In this document: piece by piece, positions 1 through 5,626 of the stretch
Layout: each line of letters opens with the position of its first letter
Position numbering within the stretch: position 1 is the first letter of the stretch
Source of the DNA: Bacillota bacterium
Lineage (GTDB): Bacteria; Bacillota; Bacilli; Alicyclobacillales; SLC66
Assembly (NCBI GenBank): GCA_021821225.1
Contig: JAKACR010000033.1
Span: forward strand, 1-16,161
Direction of reading: 5' to 3'
Length of the DNA stretch: 16,161 bases
Translations under genes and position numbers: made by a program
Notes under the pieces: model-generated
What the model was told of the DNA's origin: nothing
The model's database searches: none
The model's input: the letters and a program-made list of their open reading frames with translations, nothing else

Positions 1-1134
1 CGTCTGCACCACTTTCTCATCCGCCATATAGTTCTGATAAATACCGAGCATCTGCATCGCATTGCCGGTTCCGTTGACATTGGCCATCTCCAGAGCGCCA
101 ACCTTGATCGTGCCCGGCGGAGCCACATAGTGCGACTGGGCGGTCGGCAGAAAATCCGTCGCGCCCAGTGCGCGCAGCGTCCCGCTATCGACGCCGACCG
201 CGCCGAAATGCGCGCCGGGTAGGGGCTTCCCCGCCGGCGTGACGATCAGGTAGGACGGCTGCCCGTTCGCGCTGCGCAGAGGCGCTCCGTTCGTCCCGAA
301 ATACTCCTGTCCCGTGTAGGCTGGATTGAGCATGATGGCGGACTGGAGCAGCGGCTGTCCATTTGCCCCGACGGCCAGCACACGCTGGCCAGTGGCGCTG
401 TACAGCAGGTGGCCTGCGCCGACCTGGAAGTGTCCGTCGCGCGTCAAGGCCACGCTCGTCACCTTCCCCGCGGTCGTGTTGGCAACGGCAAAAAAGCTGC
501 GCACCCCGCCCGTCACCGCGTTGGTCATGCGCAAAAACGCGCCGGACGAGAGGGGAACAGGCCGCCCGTTTGTCAGGCGCAACGTGTACGACATCTGTCC
601 GGCGGCATCCTGCAATGGAGATCCGTTTTCGCCAAACAGGTTGATCCCTTTGTACTTGGGATTGGCAATCGCGCGCGCGTTCGGGATGGGATTGCCCGCG
701 CTGTTCACAGGAACGATGGGCGCACCCTGGGCAGTCTCGATGACACCGCCTTTGCCAACGATAAACGACAGGGTGTTCCCGCGCCGCGCCCCGCCCGGCG
801 CACCGGGTGCCGCGACAAAGACGGCCGTGCCCTGCTGGACGGGATCCTGCAGGGCGAGATCAAGCGGCTGGCCCGTCGGCTGGATCAGCCCTTGCGAGAA
901 ATTCCCCACAGCCTCCTGAAACAAGGCACCGTTTGTCACCACACCGACCGGTTTCGCCGCCGCAGAACTGCCGCCGTACGAGTACTGCATCTCCAGTTGC
1001 GTGGGAAACGCCATCAGCGCTCCGGATGATTCCTTGAATCCAGGCGTCGAGGCGTTTGCGACATTGTTCATCACGACCTGCTGCCACCGCTCGTCGGCCA
1101 GCAATCCAGACGCCGCGATGTTCAATCCGTTCAC
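1..1134 (-). CDS. flhO: Flagellar hook-basal body rod protein, FlhO/FlgG family (3' end outside window)
   Basis: Structural subunit of the flagellar distal rod or hook-basal body. The frame is open for 378 codons from a GTG at 1134 to the window edge. The N-terminus has the family signature (VMNNVANASTPGFK, about residues 23-36). The last residues seen resemble the FlgG C-terminus (GALEMANVNGTGNAMQML then YQNYMADEKVVQT), so only a few residues should be missing. The motif LTRDGHF lies near residue 230, instead of about 100-120, because a block of about 112 residues is duplicated (see findings). The GTG is chosen because a GAGGAG ribosome site, formed by the last codons of mbl, lies about 8-10 bases upstream; the gap from mbl is 7 bases, so the genes are probably translationally coupled. 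Mbl followed by flhO is the B. subtilis order. FlgG or FlhP is the alternative name; the family call is secure. Confidence 0.9.
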   Translation of the reverse strand, partial: MNGLNIAASGLLADERWQQVVMNNVANASTPGFKESSGALMAFPTQLEMQYSYGGSSAAAKPVGVVTNGALFQEAVGNFSQGLIQPTGQPLDLALQDPVQQGTAVFVAAPGAPGGARRGNTLSFIVGKGGVIETAQGAPIVPVNSAGNPIPNARAIANPKYKGINLFGENGSPLQDAAGQMSYTLRLTNGRPVPLSSGAFLRMTNAVTGGVRSFFAVANTTAGKVTSVALTRDGHFQVGAGHLLYSATGQRVLAVGANGQPLLQSAIMLNPAYTGQEYFGTNGAPLRSANGQPSYLIVTPAGKPLPGAHFGAVGVDSGTLRALGATDFLPTAQSHYVAPPGTIKVGALEMANVNGTGNAMQMLGIYQNYMADEKVVQT

Positions 1135-1141
1135 GCGCGGG

Positions 1142-2164
1142 TCATCTCCTCATGGCAGGTCTCTTCTCATCAGCCGGCCTGCCCCACTTGTCGATATTCT
1201 CAAGAAACTGCCCCGTGCCGCGCGCGACGCACGTCATCGGGTCGTTCGCGATGTGCACGGGTACCTCAAGCTGTTCCATAAGCAGCTTGTCCATGCCGTG
1301 AAGCAGCGCGCCTCCGCCCGTGAGCACGATGCCCTTGTCAAAAATGTCCGCCGCAAGTTCGGGCGGTGTTTGCTCCAGCACGCCGCGCGCCGCGCTGACG
1401 ATGGCGAACGCGTTTTCGTGCAGCGCCTCTTTCAATTCAGTGGTGTGAATCTCGACTGTCTTGGGCAATCCCGACAGCATGTCGCGCCCGCGGATGTCGA
1501 TGTGTTCATCGCGGTCGCCAAAGGTCACCGAAACGATGCGCATCTTTATATCTTCCGCAGTCCGTTCCCCGATAAGCAGATTATGTGCACGTTTGATATG
1601 GCGTACAATCGCTTCGTCGAACTTGTCCCCCGCCACCCGAATAGAAGCGGCGGTGACGACGTCTCCCAGAGAGAGCACGGCAATATCCGTCGTTCCTCCG
1701 CCGATGTCCACAACCATGCTGCCGCTTGGCTGGGTGATGTCCAGGCCCGCACCGATCGCGGCTGCCTTCGGCTCTTCGATCAGGTAAACGCGGCGCGCTC
1801 CCGCCGCTTCGGTCGCCTGTCGAACCGCCTTCTGCTCAACCTGCGTGATGCCGGCCGGGATGCAGACGGCTACGCGCGGCTGGGAAAACAGCCCTTTGCC
1901 GATCGTCTTGACCAGAAAATACTTCAACATCATTTCAGTGATCTCAAAGTCGGCAATCACCCCTTCACGCAACGGCCGGATGGCCACAATGTTGCCTGGG
2001 GTCCGCCCGAGCATACGCCGTGCCTCTTCGCCGACCGCGACAACCCGCCGGGAATTCATCTCAATCGCCACAACGGACGGCTCGTTCAGGACGACACCTT
2101 TCCCCCGCACATGGACAAGGACGTTTGCCGTACCCAGATCAATCCCGATATCTTTGCCAAACAT
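1142..2164 (-). CDS. mbl: MreB-like rod-shape-determining actin homologue Mbl
   Basis: Bacterial actin that polymerises under the membrane and guides lateral cell-wall synthesis. The protein is about 340 residues, close to B. subtilis Mbl (333). It opens with MFGKDIGIDLGTANVLVHV (phosphate-1 loop), continues with VLNEPSVVAIE and GRTPGNIVAIRPLREGVIADF, and carries the phosphate-2 loop VVDIGGGTTDIAVLS and the adenosine loop TGGGALLHGMD. An in-frame TTG at 2173 is possible, but its ribosome site (GAGAGGG) would be only two bases away. The ATG at 2164 sits about 11 bases from that site and matches the usual Mbl start, so I use it. Its position between spoIIID and flhO is the B. subtilis order and favours Mbl over MreB or MreBH. 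Confidence 0.95.
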   Translation of the reverse strand: MFGKDIGIDLGTANVLVHVRGKGVVLNEPSVVAIEMNSRRVVAVGEEARRMLGRTPGNIVAIRPLREGVIADFEITEMMLKYFLVKTIGKGLFSQPRVAVCIPAGITQVEQKAVRQATEAAGARRVYLIEEPKAAAIGAGLDITQPSGSMVVDIGGGTTDIAVLSLGDVVTAASIRVAGDKFDEAIVRHIKRAHNLLIGERTAEDIKMRIVSVTFGDRDEHIDIRGRDMLSGLPKTVEIHTTELKEALHENAFAIVSAARGVLEQTPPELAADIFDKGIVLTGGGALLHGMDKLLMEQLEVPVHIANDPMTCVARGTGQFLENIDKWGRPADEKRPAMRR

Positions 2165-2195
2165 CCAGTCCAAAACCCTCTCTGGAAAATCAGAA

Positions 2196-2219
2196 CTAGG
2201 CGTTCTGCGCCTAGGCGCA
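2196..2219 (-). promoter_or_regulatory. Competing hairpins in the spoIIID-mbl intergenic leader
   Basis: In the 99-bp gap between spoIIID and mbl, CTAGGCG and CGCCTAG (2196-2202 and 2208-2214) can form a 7-bp stem with a 5-base loop. On the minus strand this is followed by TTCTGATTTT, which looks like a weak terminator. A perfect 14-bp palindrome, TGCGCCTAGGCGCA (2206-2219), overlaps it and would use the same bases, so the two structures exclude each other. A partial terminator or attenuator ahead of mbl is inference. Confidence 0.35.
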
Positions 2220-2263
2220 ACCCAAGCCCCCGAAAAGCCCAGACCACGCTCGAAAAGATTATT

Positions 2264-2572
2264 CTACACCGGCGCGCCAACTCCTCTTTGTATGTTGATA
2301 TTTTTCCCCATTCCCCGTTTCGGGTCATCCCTCCTGTACTTTTCTTTTGTGGCCTCCCCACCGCGCAGGTGTCGGATTGACTTGTGGTACTCAAGAATCT
2401 CCTTTACGCGATTGGCGAGGTCGGGGTTGATTTCAGGCAACCGTTCCGTAAGGTCCTTATGCACGGTACTCTTGGAGACGCCAAATTCCCGCGCGATCGT
2501 GCGAACTGTGTTGCGGTTCTCCACAATATACTCGCCGATCTTCAGCGTGCGCTCCTTAATATAGTCGTGCAC
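2264..2572 (-). CDS. spoIIID: Stage III sporulation transcriptional regulator SpoIIID
   Basis: Small DNA-binding regulator that activates and represses many sigma-E-controlled genes in the mother cell. The 102-residue product matches the known protein closely: VHDYIKERTLKIGEYIVE, then the helix-turn-helix TVRTIAREFGVSKSTVHKDL (residues 22-41), then LTERLPEINPDLA and EYHKSIRHLRGGEATKEKY. B. subtilis SpoIIID is 93 residues; the extra length is a diverged C-terminal tail after about residue 80. The frame stays open upstream to 2701, but the GTG at 2572 is chosen because GGGGAGG (2580-2586) lies 7 bases before it and homology starts exactly there. A sigma-E-like promoter is directly upstream. Confidence 0.95.
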   Translation of the reverse strand: MHDYIKERTLKIGEYIVENRNTVRTIAREFGVSKSTVHKDLTERLPEINPDLANRVKEILEYHKSIRHLRGGEATKEKYRRDDPKRGMGKNINIQRGVGAPV

Positions 2573-2603
2573 ACCCTCGCCTCCCCACATACAAGTCTGG
2601 TAC

Positions 2604-2631
2604 AGTATATGAAGGGGTGTACAGCATATGC
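2604..2631 (-). promoter_or_regulatory. Sigma-E-like promoter of spoIIID
   Basis: On the minus strand, GCATATG (2631-2625, -35 region) is followed after 13 bases by CATATACT (2611-2604, -10 region). These resemble the mother-cell sigma-E elements (roughly GHATAWT and CATACAMT), with one or two mismatches each. The implied transcript start near 2597 leaves a leader of about 25 bases that contains the ribosome site. spoIIID is a known sigma-E target in B. subtilis, which supports the call. Confidence 0.55.
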
Positions 2632-2732
2632 CAGAAAAACACGTTGAAGCCGCATCTGGTCCGATTAACACGGGATTGCTCGTCCGTACGCGCTCTATCA
2701 CGTCATTTTGGTAGGTCTAATAGAGCGTGCCA

Positions 2733-2873
2733 GCGCCATGGGAGTCTATCTTGAAAATGAGGATCAGGTGCTAGCCGCCAGTATCCCTTTGCTCCTGCTC
2801 GGACACCGCTGTCGCCAAACTCGCGCGACGAGCAAAGGGATGCTGGCGGCCCAGCAAACCTTGTCCATGGCGC
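2733..2873. repeat. Large nested inverted repeat (21-bp arms inside 9-bp arms)
   Basis: The arms at 2774-2794 and 2830-2850 are complementary at 20 of 21 positions, with a 35-base loop. Outside them GCGCCATGG (2733-2741) pairs perfectly with CCATGGCGC (2865-2873). The unpaired stretches between the two sets of arms differ in length (32 and 14 bases). The structure has no T-run and lies beyond the spoIIQ terminator hairpin. It could be a structured RNA or a decayed MITE-like element; the sequence alone does not decide. Confidence 0.6.
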
Positions 2874-2903
2874 GGAACTCCGTTTTGAACAAGCTCTTCA
2901 TTG

Positions 2904-2950
2904 ACACACGCAGAGACCGGCCCGGAAAGCGGGCCGGTCTCTGCGTGTGT
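2904..2950 (-). terminator. Strong hairpin, probable terminator of spoIIQ
   Basis: A perfect 21-bp inverted repeat (2904-2924 and 2930-2950) encloses a GAAAG loop, 55 bases after the spoIIQ stop codon. The stem is long and GC-rich. There is no T-run on either side, so it is not a textbook intrinsic terminator. Its place at the end of a transcription unit still makes termination or 3'-end protection the likeliest role. Confidence 0.65.
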
Positions 2951-3005
2951 TGTCAGGGAAGCGGCGATCATCCAGTTTCGTGCAGGCCGCCAATCGGACG
3001 CAGTG

Positions 3006-3791
3006 TCAGATCTGGGAATTCGGCAGAAGCGATCCGGGATCGACTGTGACGCCGTTTTTCTCGACGGCGAAGAACAGGTGATTGCCCAGGTTGGACTCCA
3101 GGTAGTTCGTGCCGCTCGTCCCGATCACCTGTCCTTTCGTGACTTTCTGCCCCACGGTCACCGCCACTTTGCCGAGCGACTGGTACACGGTCGTGAACCC
3201 ACCCGGATCCGCAACCTCCACCGTCTCGCCCATCACCTTGCTGTCGCGCACGCTCGTGACGGTTCCTGCCGCCGCGGCCGCCACAGAAAAGGGTGCGTGT
3301 GAAGTCGGATTGCCAAGGTCATAGCCGGTCGAACCTGTGTACGAACTGCCGTAGTGGACGAGGTCCTTCGCCAGCGATGCGACTGTGGCGCCTTTTGCAG
3401 TGCGGTCATAGTACCCGCGCAGAAGCTGGACGCCCTTGGCGCTCTGCGCGACAGGCCACGCAAACGACGGAGGCTGGGCGCTCGCCGTAACAGACGGTCC
3501 GGTCTGCGGCGCCGCGCTATTGGCCGGTCGGCCGTTTGACGCGGAATGATTTACCTGAAAGTACATGATCGCGATGATAAGGACGGCCGCAGTCAGGTAG
3601 AGCGCGGGAAAAGTCCATCGTTTGGCAAACATTCCCCGCAGACCTGCGCGAACCATCCTGCGCGATTCTGTTCCGGCTTCCCCTGCGTCGTGGCCCGCGG
3701 GCGTTCCGGAATCCGGCCGCTGTGAATCCGATTCCTGCGGCGCCTTATTCTTATAGGGTTCGGCGCCTTTGTGCTGATTGTCTTTGTCCAT
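3006..3791 (-). CDS. spoIIQ: Stage II sporulation protein SpoIIQ (degenerate M23/LytM protein)
   Basis: Forespore membrane protein that in B. subtilis binds SpoIIIAH across the intermembrane space and is needed for engulfment and the feeding-tube channel. The 261 residues comprise a hydrophilic N-terminus (1-58), one membrane segment (about 60-80), a low-complexity linker and an M23/LytM-type domain (about 150-255, with GYDLGNP, AAAGTVTSV, TVYQSLGKVAVTVGQKV and KGQVIGTSG). The metallopeptidase zinc motifs are broken: the expected His before GYD is absent and the HxH motif reads HLFF, so the domain should be catalytically inactive. The start ATG is supported by GAGGTGA 7 bases upstream, and a sigma-F promoter precedes it. 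A generic M23 protein is the alternative, but the locus and promoter favour SpoIIQ. Confidence 0.88.
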   Translation of the reverse strand: MDKDNQHKGAEPYKNKAPQESDSQRPDSGTPAGHDAGEAGTESRRMVRAGLRGMFAKRWTFPALYLTAAVLIIAIMYFQVNHSASNGRPANSAAPQTGPSVTASAQPPSFAWPVAQSAKGVQLLRGYYDRTAKGATVASLAKDLVHYGSSYTGSTGYDLGNPTSHAPFSVAAAAAGTVTSVRDSKVMGETVEVADPGGFTTVYQSLGKVAVTVGQKVTKGQVIGTSGTNYLESNLGNHLFFAVEKNGVTVDPGSLLPNSQI

Positions 3792-3811
3792 TTCTGAATC
3801 ACCTCATTTTT

Positions 3812-3841
3812 CAGTCTTGCCAAAACGAGGTAACCTTAAAC
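3812..3841 (-). promoter_or_regulatory. Sigma-F promoter of spoIIQ
   Basis: On the minus strand GTTTA (3841-3837) is followed after 15 bases by GGCAAGACTG (3821-3812). Both match the forespore sigma-F consensus (GYWTA and GGNRANAHTR) at every position. The predicted start, 5-7 bases downstream, leaves a very short leader just ahead of the GAGGTGA ribosome site. B. subtilis spoIIQ is a sigma-F gene. Confidence 0.75.
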
Positions 3842-3863
3842 GAACTTCGCAGAACATGTACAA

Positions 3864-3890
3864 AAAAGGGATCTAGTCTCGATCCCTTTT
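3864..3890 (-). terminator. Intrinsic terminator of the small gene at 3910-4116
   Basis: AAAAGGGATC (3864-3873) and GATCCCTTTT (3881-3890) are perfect inverted repeats with a 7-base loop. On the minus strand the stem ends in CCCTTTTTTG, a run of six T. It lies 20 bases after the stop codon of the small gene and upstream of the spoIIQ promoter, so it separates the two units. Confidence 0.75.
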
Positions 3891-3909
3891 CGAATGCACG
3901 GGAGCATTT

Positions 3910-4116
3910 TCATTCCACAGCGCGCGACGCGCCATCATCGCTGGTCTCAGCCGCCATGACGGGTAAACCGTCGTCCGGTGGCTGCACTGCGCTGTCGGCG
4001 ACTGTCTGCGCCGCGTCTCCGTAGATCCACTCGTACGCTTCCGGCATGGTGGAGATGACCGCGCCACGCTGAAAGAGTTCCCAGTACGATGAAAGCCAAT
4101 TTACAAAACGGGGCAC
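3910..4116 (-). CDS. Small hypothetical protein (68 residues) in place of spoIID
   Basis: I do not recognise this protein. It starts MPRFVNWLSSYWELFQRGAV, an aromatic N-terminal half with three Trp within about 30 residues, and ends in an acidic, Ala/Asp-rich and probably disordered tail. There is no clear membrane segment or signal peptide. The GTG start at 4116 is supported by AGAAGG 7 bases upstream. The ORF is bracketed by an intrinsic terminator 20 bases after its stop and by a possible sigma-F-like promoter upstream, which together argue for a real gene. Overlapping minus-strand ORFs in other frames (3873-4067, 3947-4159) lack such support. A forespore role is inferred only from the locus and promoter. 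Confidence 0.6.
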   Translation of the reverse strand: MPRFVNWLSSYWELFQRGAVISTMPEAYEWIYGDAAQTVADSAVQPPDDGLPVMAAETSDDGASRAVE

Positions 4117-4157
4117 ACGTTCGCCTTCTCTCTCTTGAGATAGGCTCAGTGTGCCCC
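4110..4157. repeat. Inverted repeat spanning the start codon of the small gene
   Basis: GGGGCACAC (4110-4118) and GTGTGCCCC (4149-4157) are perfect 9-bp arms around 30 bases. One arm covers the GTG start codon at 4114-4116 and the loop contains the AGAAGG ribosome site. If transcription starts upstream of 4157 the RNA could hide the start codon; if it starts near 4140 the repeat would matter only as DNA, for example as an operator. Confidence 0.45.
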
Positions 4158-4175
4158 ATGCTATGAAGGGTTAAC
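4147..4175 (-). promoter_or_regulatory. Possible sigma-F-like promoter of the small gene
   Basis: On the minus strand GTTAA (4175-4171) and GGGCACACTG (4156-4147) are 14 bases apart. Each differs from the sigma-F consensus (GYWTA, GGNRANAHTR) at one position. The spacing and location, about 30 bases before the GTG start, fit. Chance matches at this level are common, so this is tentative. Confidence 0.35.
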
Positions 4176-4209
4176 CCCGGACCAGGCCGGTCCCCGACGA
4201 GACCGGTTA
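4172..4209 (-). terminator. GC-rich hairpins downstream of murA
   Basis: About 60 bases after the murA stop several GC-rich inverted repeats overlap: CCGGTC/GACCGG (4187-4192 and 4201-4206), GGACC/GGTCC (4179-4183 and 4189-4193) and outer TAACC/GGTTA (4172-4176 and 4205-4209). No T-run follows. It may end the ywzB-ywmB-murA transcript, but the evidence is only structural. Confidence 0.3.
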
Positions 4210-4267
4210 CGGATCAGGCCAGTTTCGATGCCATCTTTACAGGCCGCCGGCGAGTTGAAACCGTGCC

Positions 4268-5563
4268 TCAGTTGGCGCCGACAAGGCGCAACGGCAGGTC
4301 GGTGTCGTCACTGCGCGCGATGTGCGCGCCGAGCGAACGCAGTTTGTCCACCAGGTGACTGTAGCCGCGGTCGAGATGCTCCAGACCGACGACCGTTGTC
4401 TCGTCCTCAGCGGCGAGGCCGGACAGCACGAGCGCGGCCGCGGCGCGCAGGTCGGTCGCGTTGACCCGCGCGCCCGTGAGCAGAGGAACGCCTTCAACGA
4501 TCGCCGTGCGCCCCTCGATCTTGACTTCGGCGCCCATCCGCCGCAGTTCGGACACATGCAGGAAGCGGTTCTCAAACACGGTCTCCGTGACGATGCTCGT
4601 TCCCGGCACCGTCGTGAGCAGCGCCAGCATCTGCGCCTGCAGATCGGTCGGAAATCCCGGATGCGGCAGTGTCTTCAGATCAATGGCGCGCAATTCCTGC
4701 AAAGCGGACACACGGATGCCCGTGATGTCATCCTCGACTGTGACGCCTGCCTCTCGCAGTTTGGCGCACAGCGAACTCAAATGGTTGTAGATGGCGCGCT
4801 CCACGTACACGTCGCCGCGCGTGATGGCGGCTGCGATCATGTAGGTTCCGGCCTCGATACGGTCGGGAATGACGGCGTGCGTCACGCCCTCCAGGCGCGA
4901 CACGCCCTCAATGCGGATGGTGTCCGTCCCGGCTCCGCGGACGCATGCGCCCATCTTGTTCAGATAGCTGGCGAGATCGACAACCTCGGGCTCTTTGGCG
5001 GCATTTTCAATCACGGTCACACCCTCAGCGAGCGTCGCCGCCATCATGGTGTTGATCGTCGCGCCGACGCTCACGAGGTCAAAGTAGACGCGCGCGCCGC
5101 GCAACCGCCCATTCACATGCCCTTCCACATATCCGTGTTCAATCGATACGGTCGCACCCAATGCTTCAAAACCCTTTATATGCTGGTCAACCGGACGCTC
5201 TCCGATGTTGCAGCCGCCGGGCAGTGGCACGTGGAACTGTCCCGTCCGCGCGAGCAGCGGCCCCGCCGCATAGATCGACGCGCGCATCTTGCGCGCCAGT
5301 TCGTAGGGGACCGTGGTGGTCGCCAAGCAGTTCCCCGCGACGACCAGCGAACCGTTCGGCCGGCGTTCCACCTTTCCTCCGAGACAGCGCAGAACGTCCG
5401 CCAAGTGATCGATGTCCGTAAGATAAGGCGCCTCTTCGATCGTGGTCTCGCCGCTCTCGGCGAGCAGAGCGGCAGCCATGATGGCCAGGCTGGCGTTTTT
5501 TGCGCCGTCAACCCGCACGGTGCCCGCAAGGCGTTGTCCACCGCGAATATTGATACTGCTCAA
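4268..5563 (-). CDS. murA: UDP-N-acetylglucosamine 1-carboxyvinyltransferase MurA
   Basis: Cytosolic enzyme that transfers enolpyruvate from phosphoenolpyruvate to UDP-GlcNAc, the first committed step of peptidoglycan synthesis and the target of fosfomycin. The 431 residues show the EPSP-synthase/MurA fold motifs: VDGAKNASLAIMAA (Lys22 of the PEP site), RKMRASIYAAGPLLA, LPGGCNIGERPVDQHI with the catalytic Cys at 118, and HPGFPTDLQAQ with the active-site Asp. The start is a TTG with GGAGGTG about 9 bases upstream; no better start is near. The C-terminal residues (GYSHLVDKLRSLGAHI) are typical. It follows ywmB after 63 bases, as in B. subtilis murAA. Many Firmicutes carry a second murA, so it is best called the murAA-type copy by position. 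Confidence 0.97.
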   Translation of the reverse strand: MSSINIRGGQRLAGTVRVDGAKNASLAIMAAALLAESGETTIEEAPYLTDIDHLADVLRCLGGKVERRPNGSLVVAGNCLATTTVPYELARKMRASIYAAGPLLARTGQFHVPLPGGCNIGERPVDQHIKGFEALGATVSIEHGYVEGHVNGRLRGARVYFDLVSVGATINTMMAATLAEGVTVIENAAKEPEVVDLASYLNKMGACVRGAGTDTIRIEGVSRLEGVTHAVIPDRIEAGTYMIAAAITRGDVYVERAIYNHLSSLCAKLREAGVTVEDDITGIRVSALQELRAIDLKTLPHPGFPTDLQAQMLALLTTVPGTSIVTETVFENRFLHVSELRRMGAEVKIEGRTAIVEGVPLLTGARVNATDLRAAAALVLSGLAAEDETTVVGLEHLDRGYSHLVDKLRSLGAHIARSDDTDLPLRLVGAN

Positions 5564-5626
5564 CAGAAAGCACCTCCGTATAATCGGCGCGCACCGACAT
5601 GCTTCCCCCAGGCTCGCGGCGCGTCT

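Larger units (their letters stand above)
2573..3005. other. Gene-free interval between spoIIQ and spoIIID
   Basis: I find no credible gene in these 433 bases. From right to left they hold a 21-bp perfect hairpin (2904-2950), a nested inverted repeat (2733-2873), a short inverted repeat CGCTCTAT/ATAGAGCG (2691-2698 and 2720-2727), and the spoIIID promoter and ribosome site. Short ORFs on both strands lack ribosome sites and recognisable protein sequence. Confidence 0.6.

Noticed and set aside
1001..2380. Plus-strand open frame of 459 codons over mbl
   Set aside because: It lies antisense to an unmistakable Mbl gene and is rich in Arg, His and Pro, as expected from GC-rich antisense frames; no family motif is seen.
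2573..2701. N-terminal extension of SpoIIID up to 2701
   Set aside because: Homology starts at VHDYIKER; the GTG at 2572 has an ideal ribosome site, and the upstream part contains the promoter.
2708..3049. Plus-strand ORF of 113 codons in the spoIIQ-spoIIID gap
   Set aside because: It reads through the inverted repeats and the spoIIQ terminator hairpin, has no ribosome site and shows no protein-like pattern.
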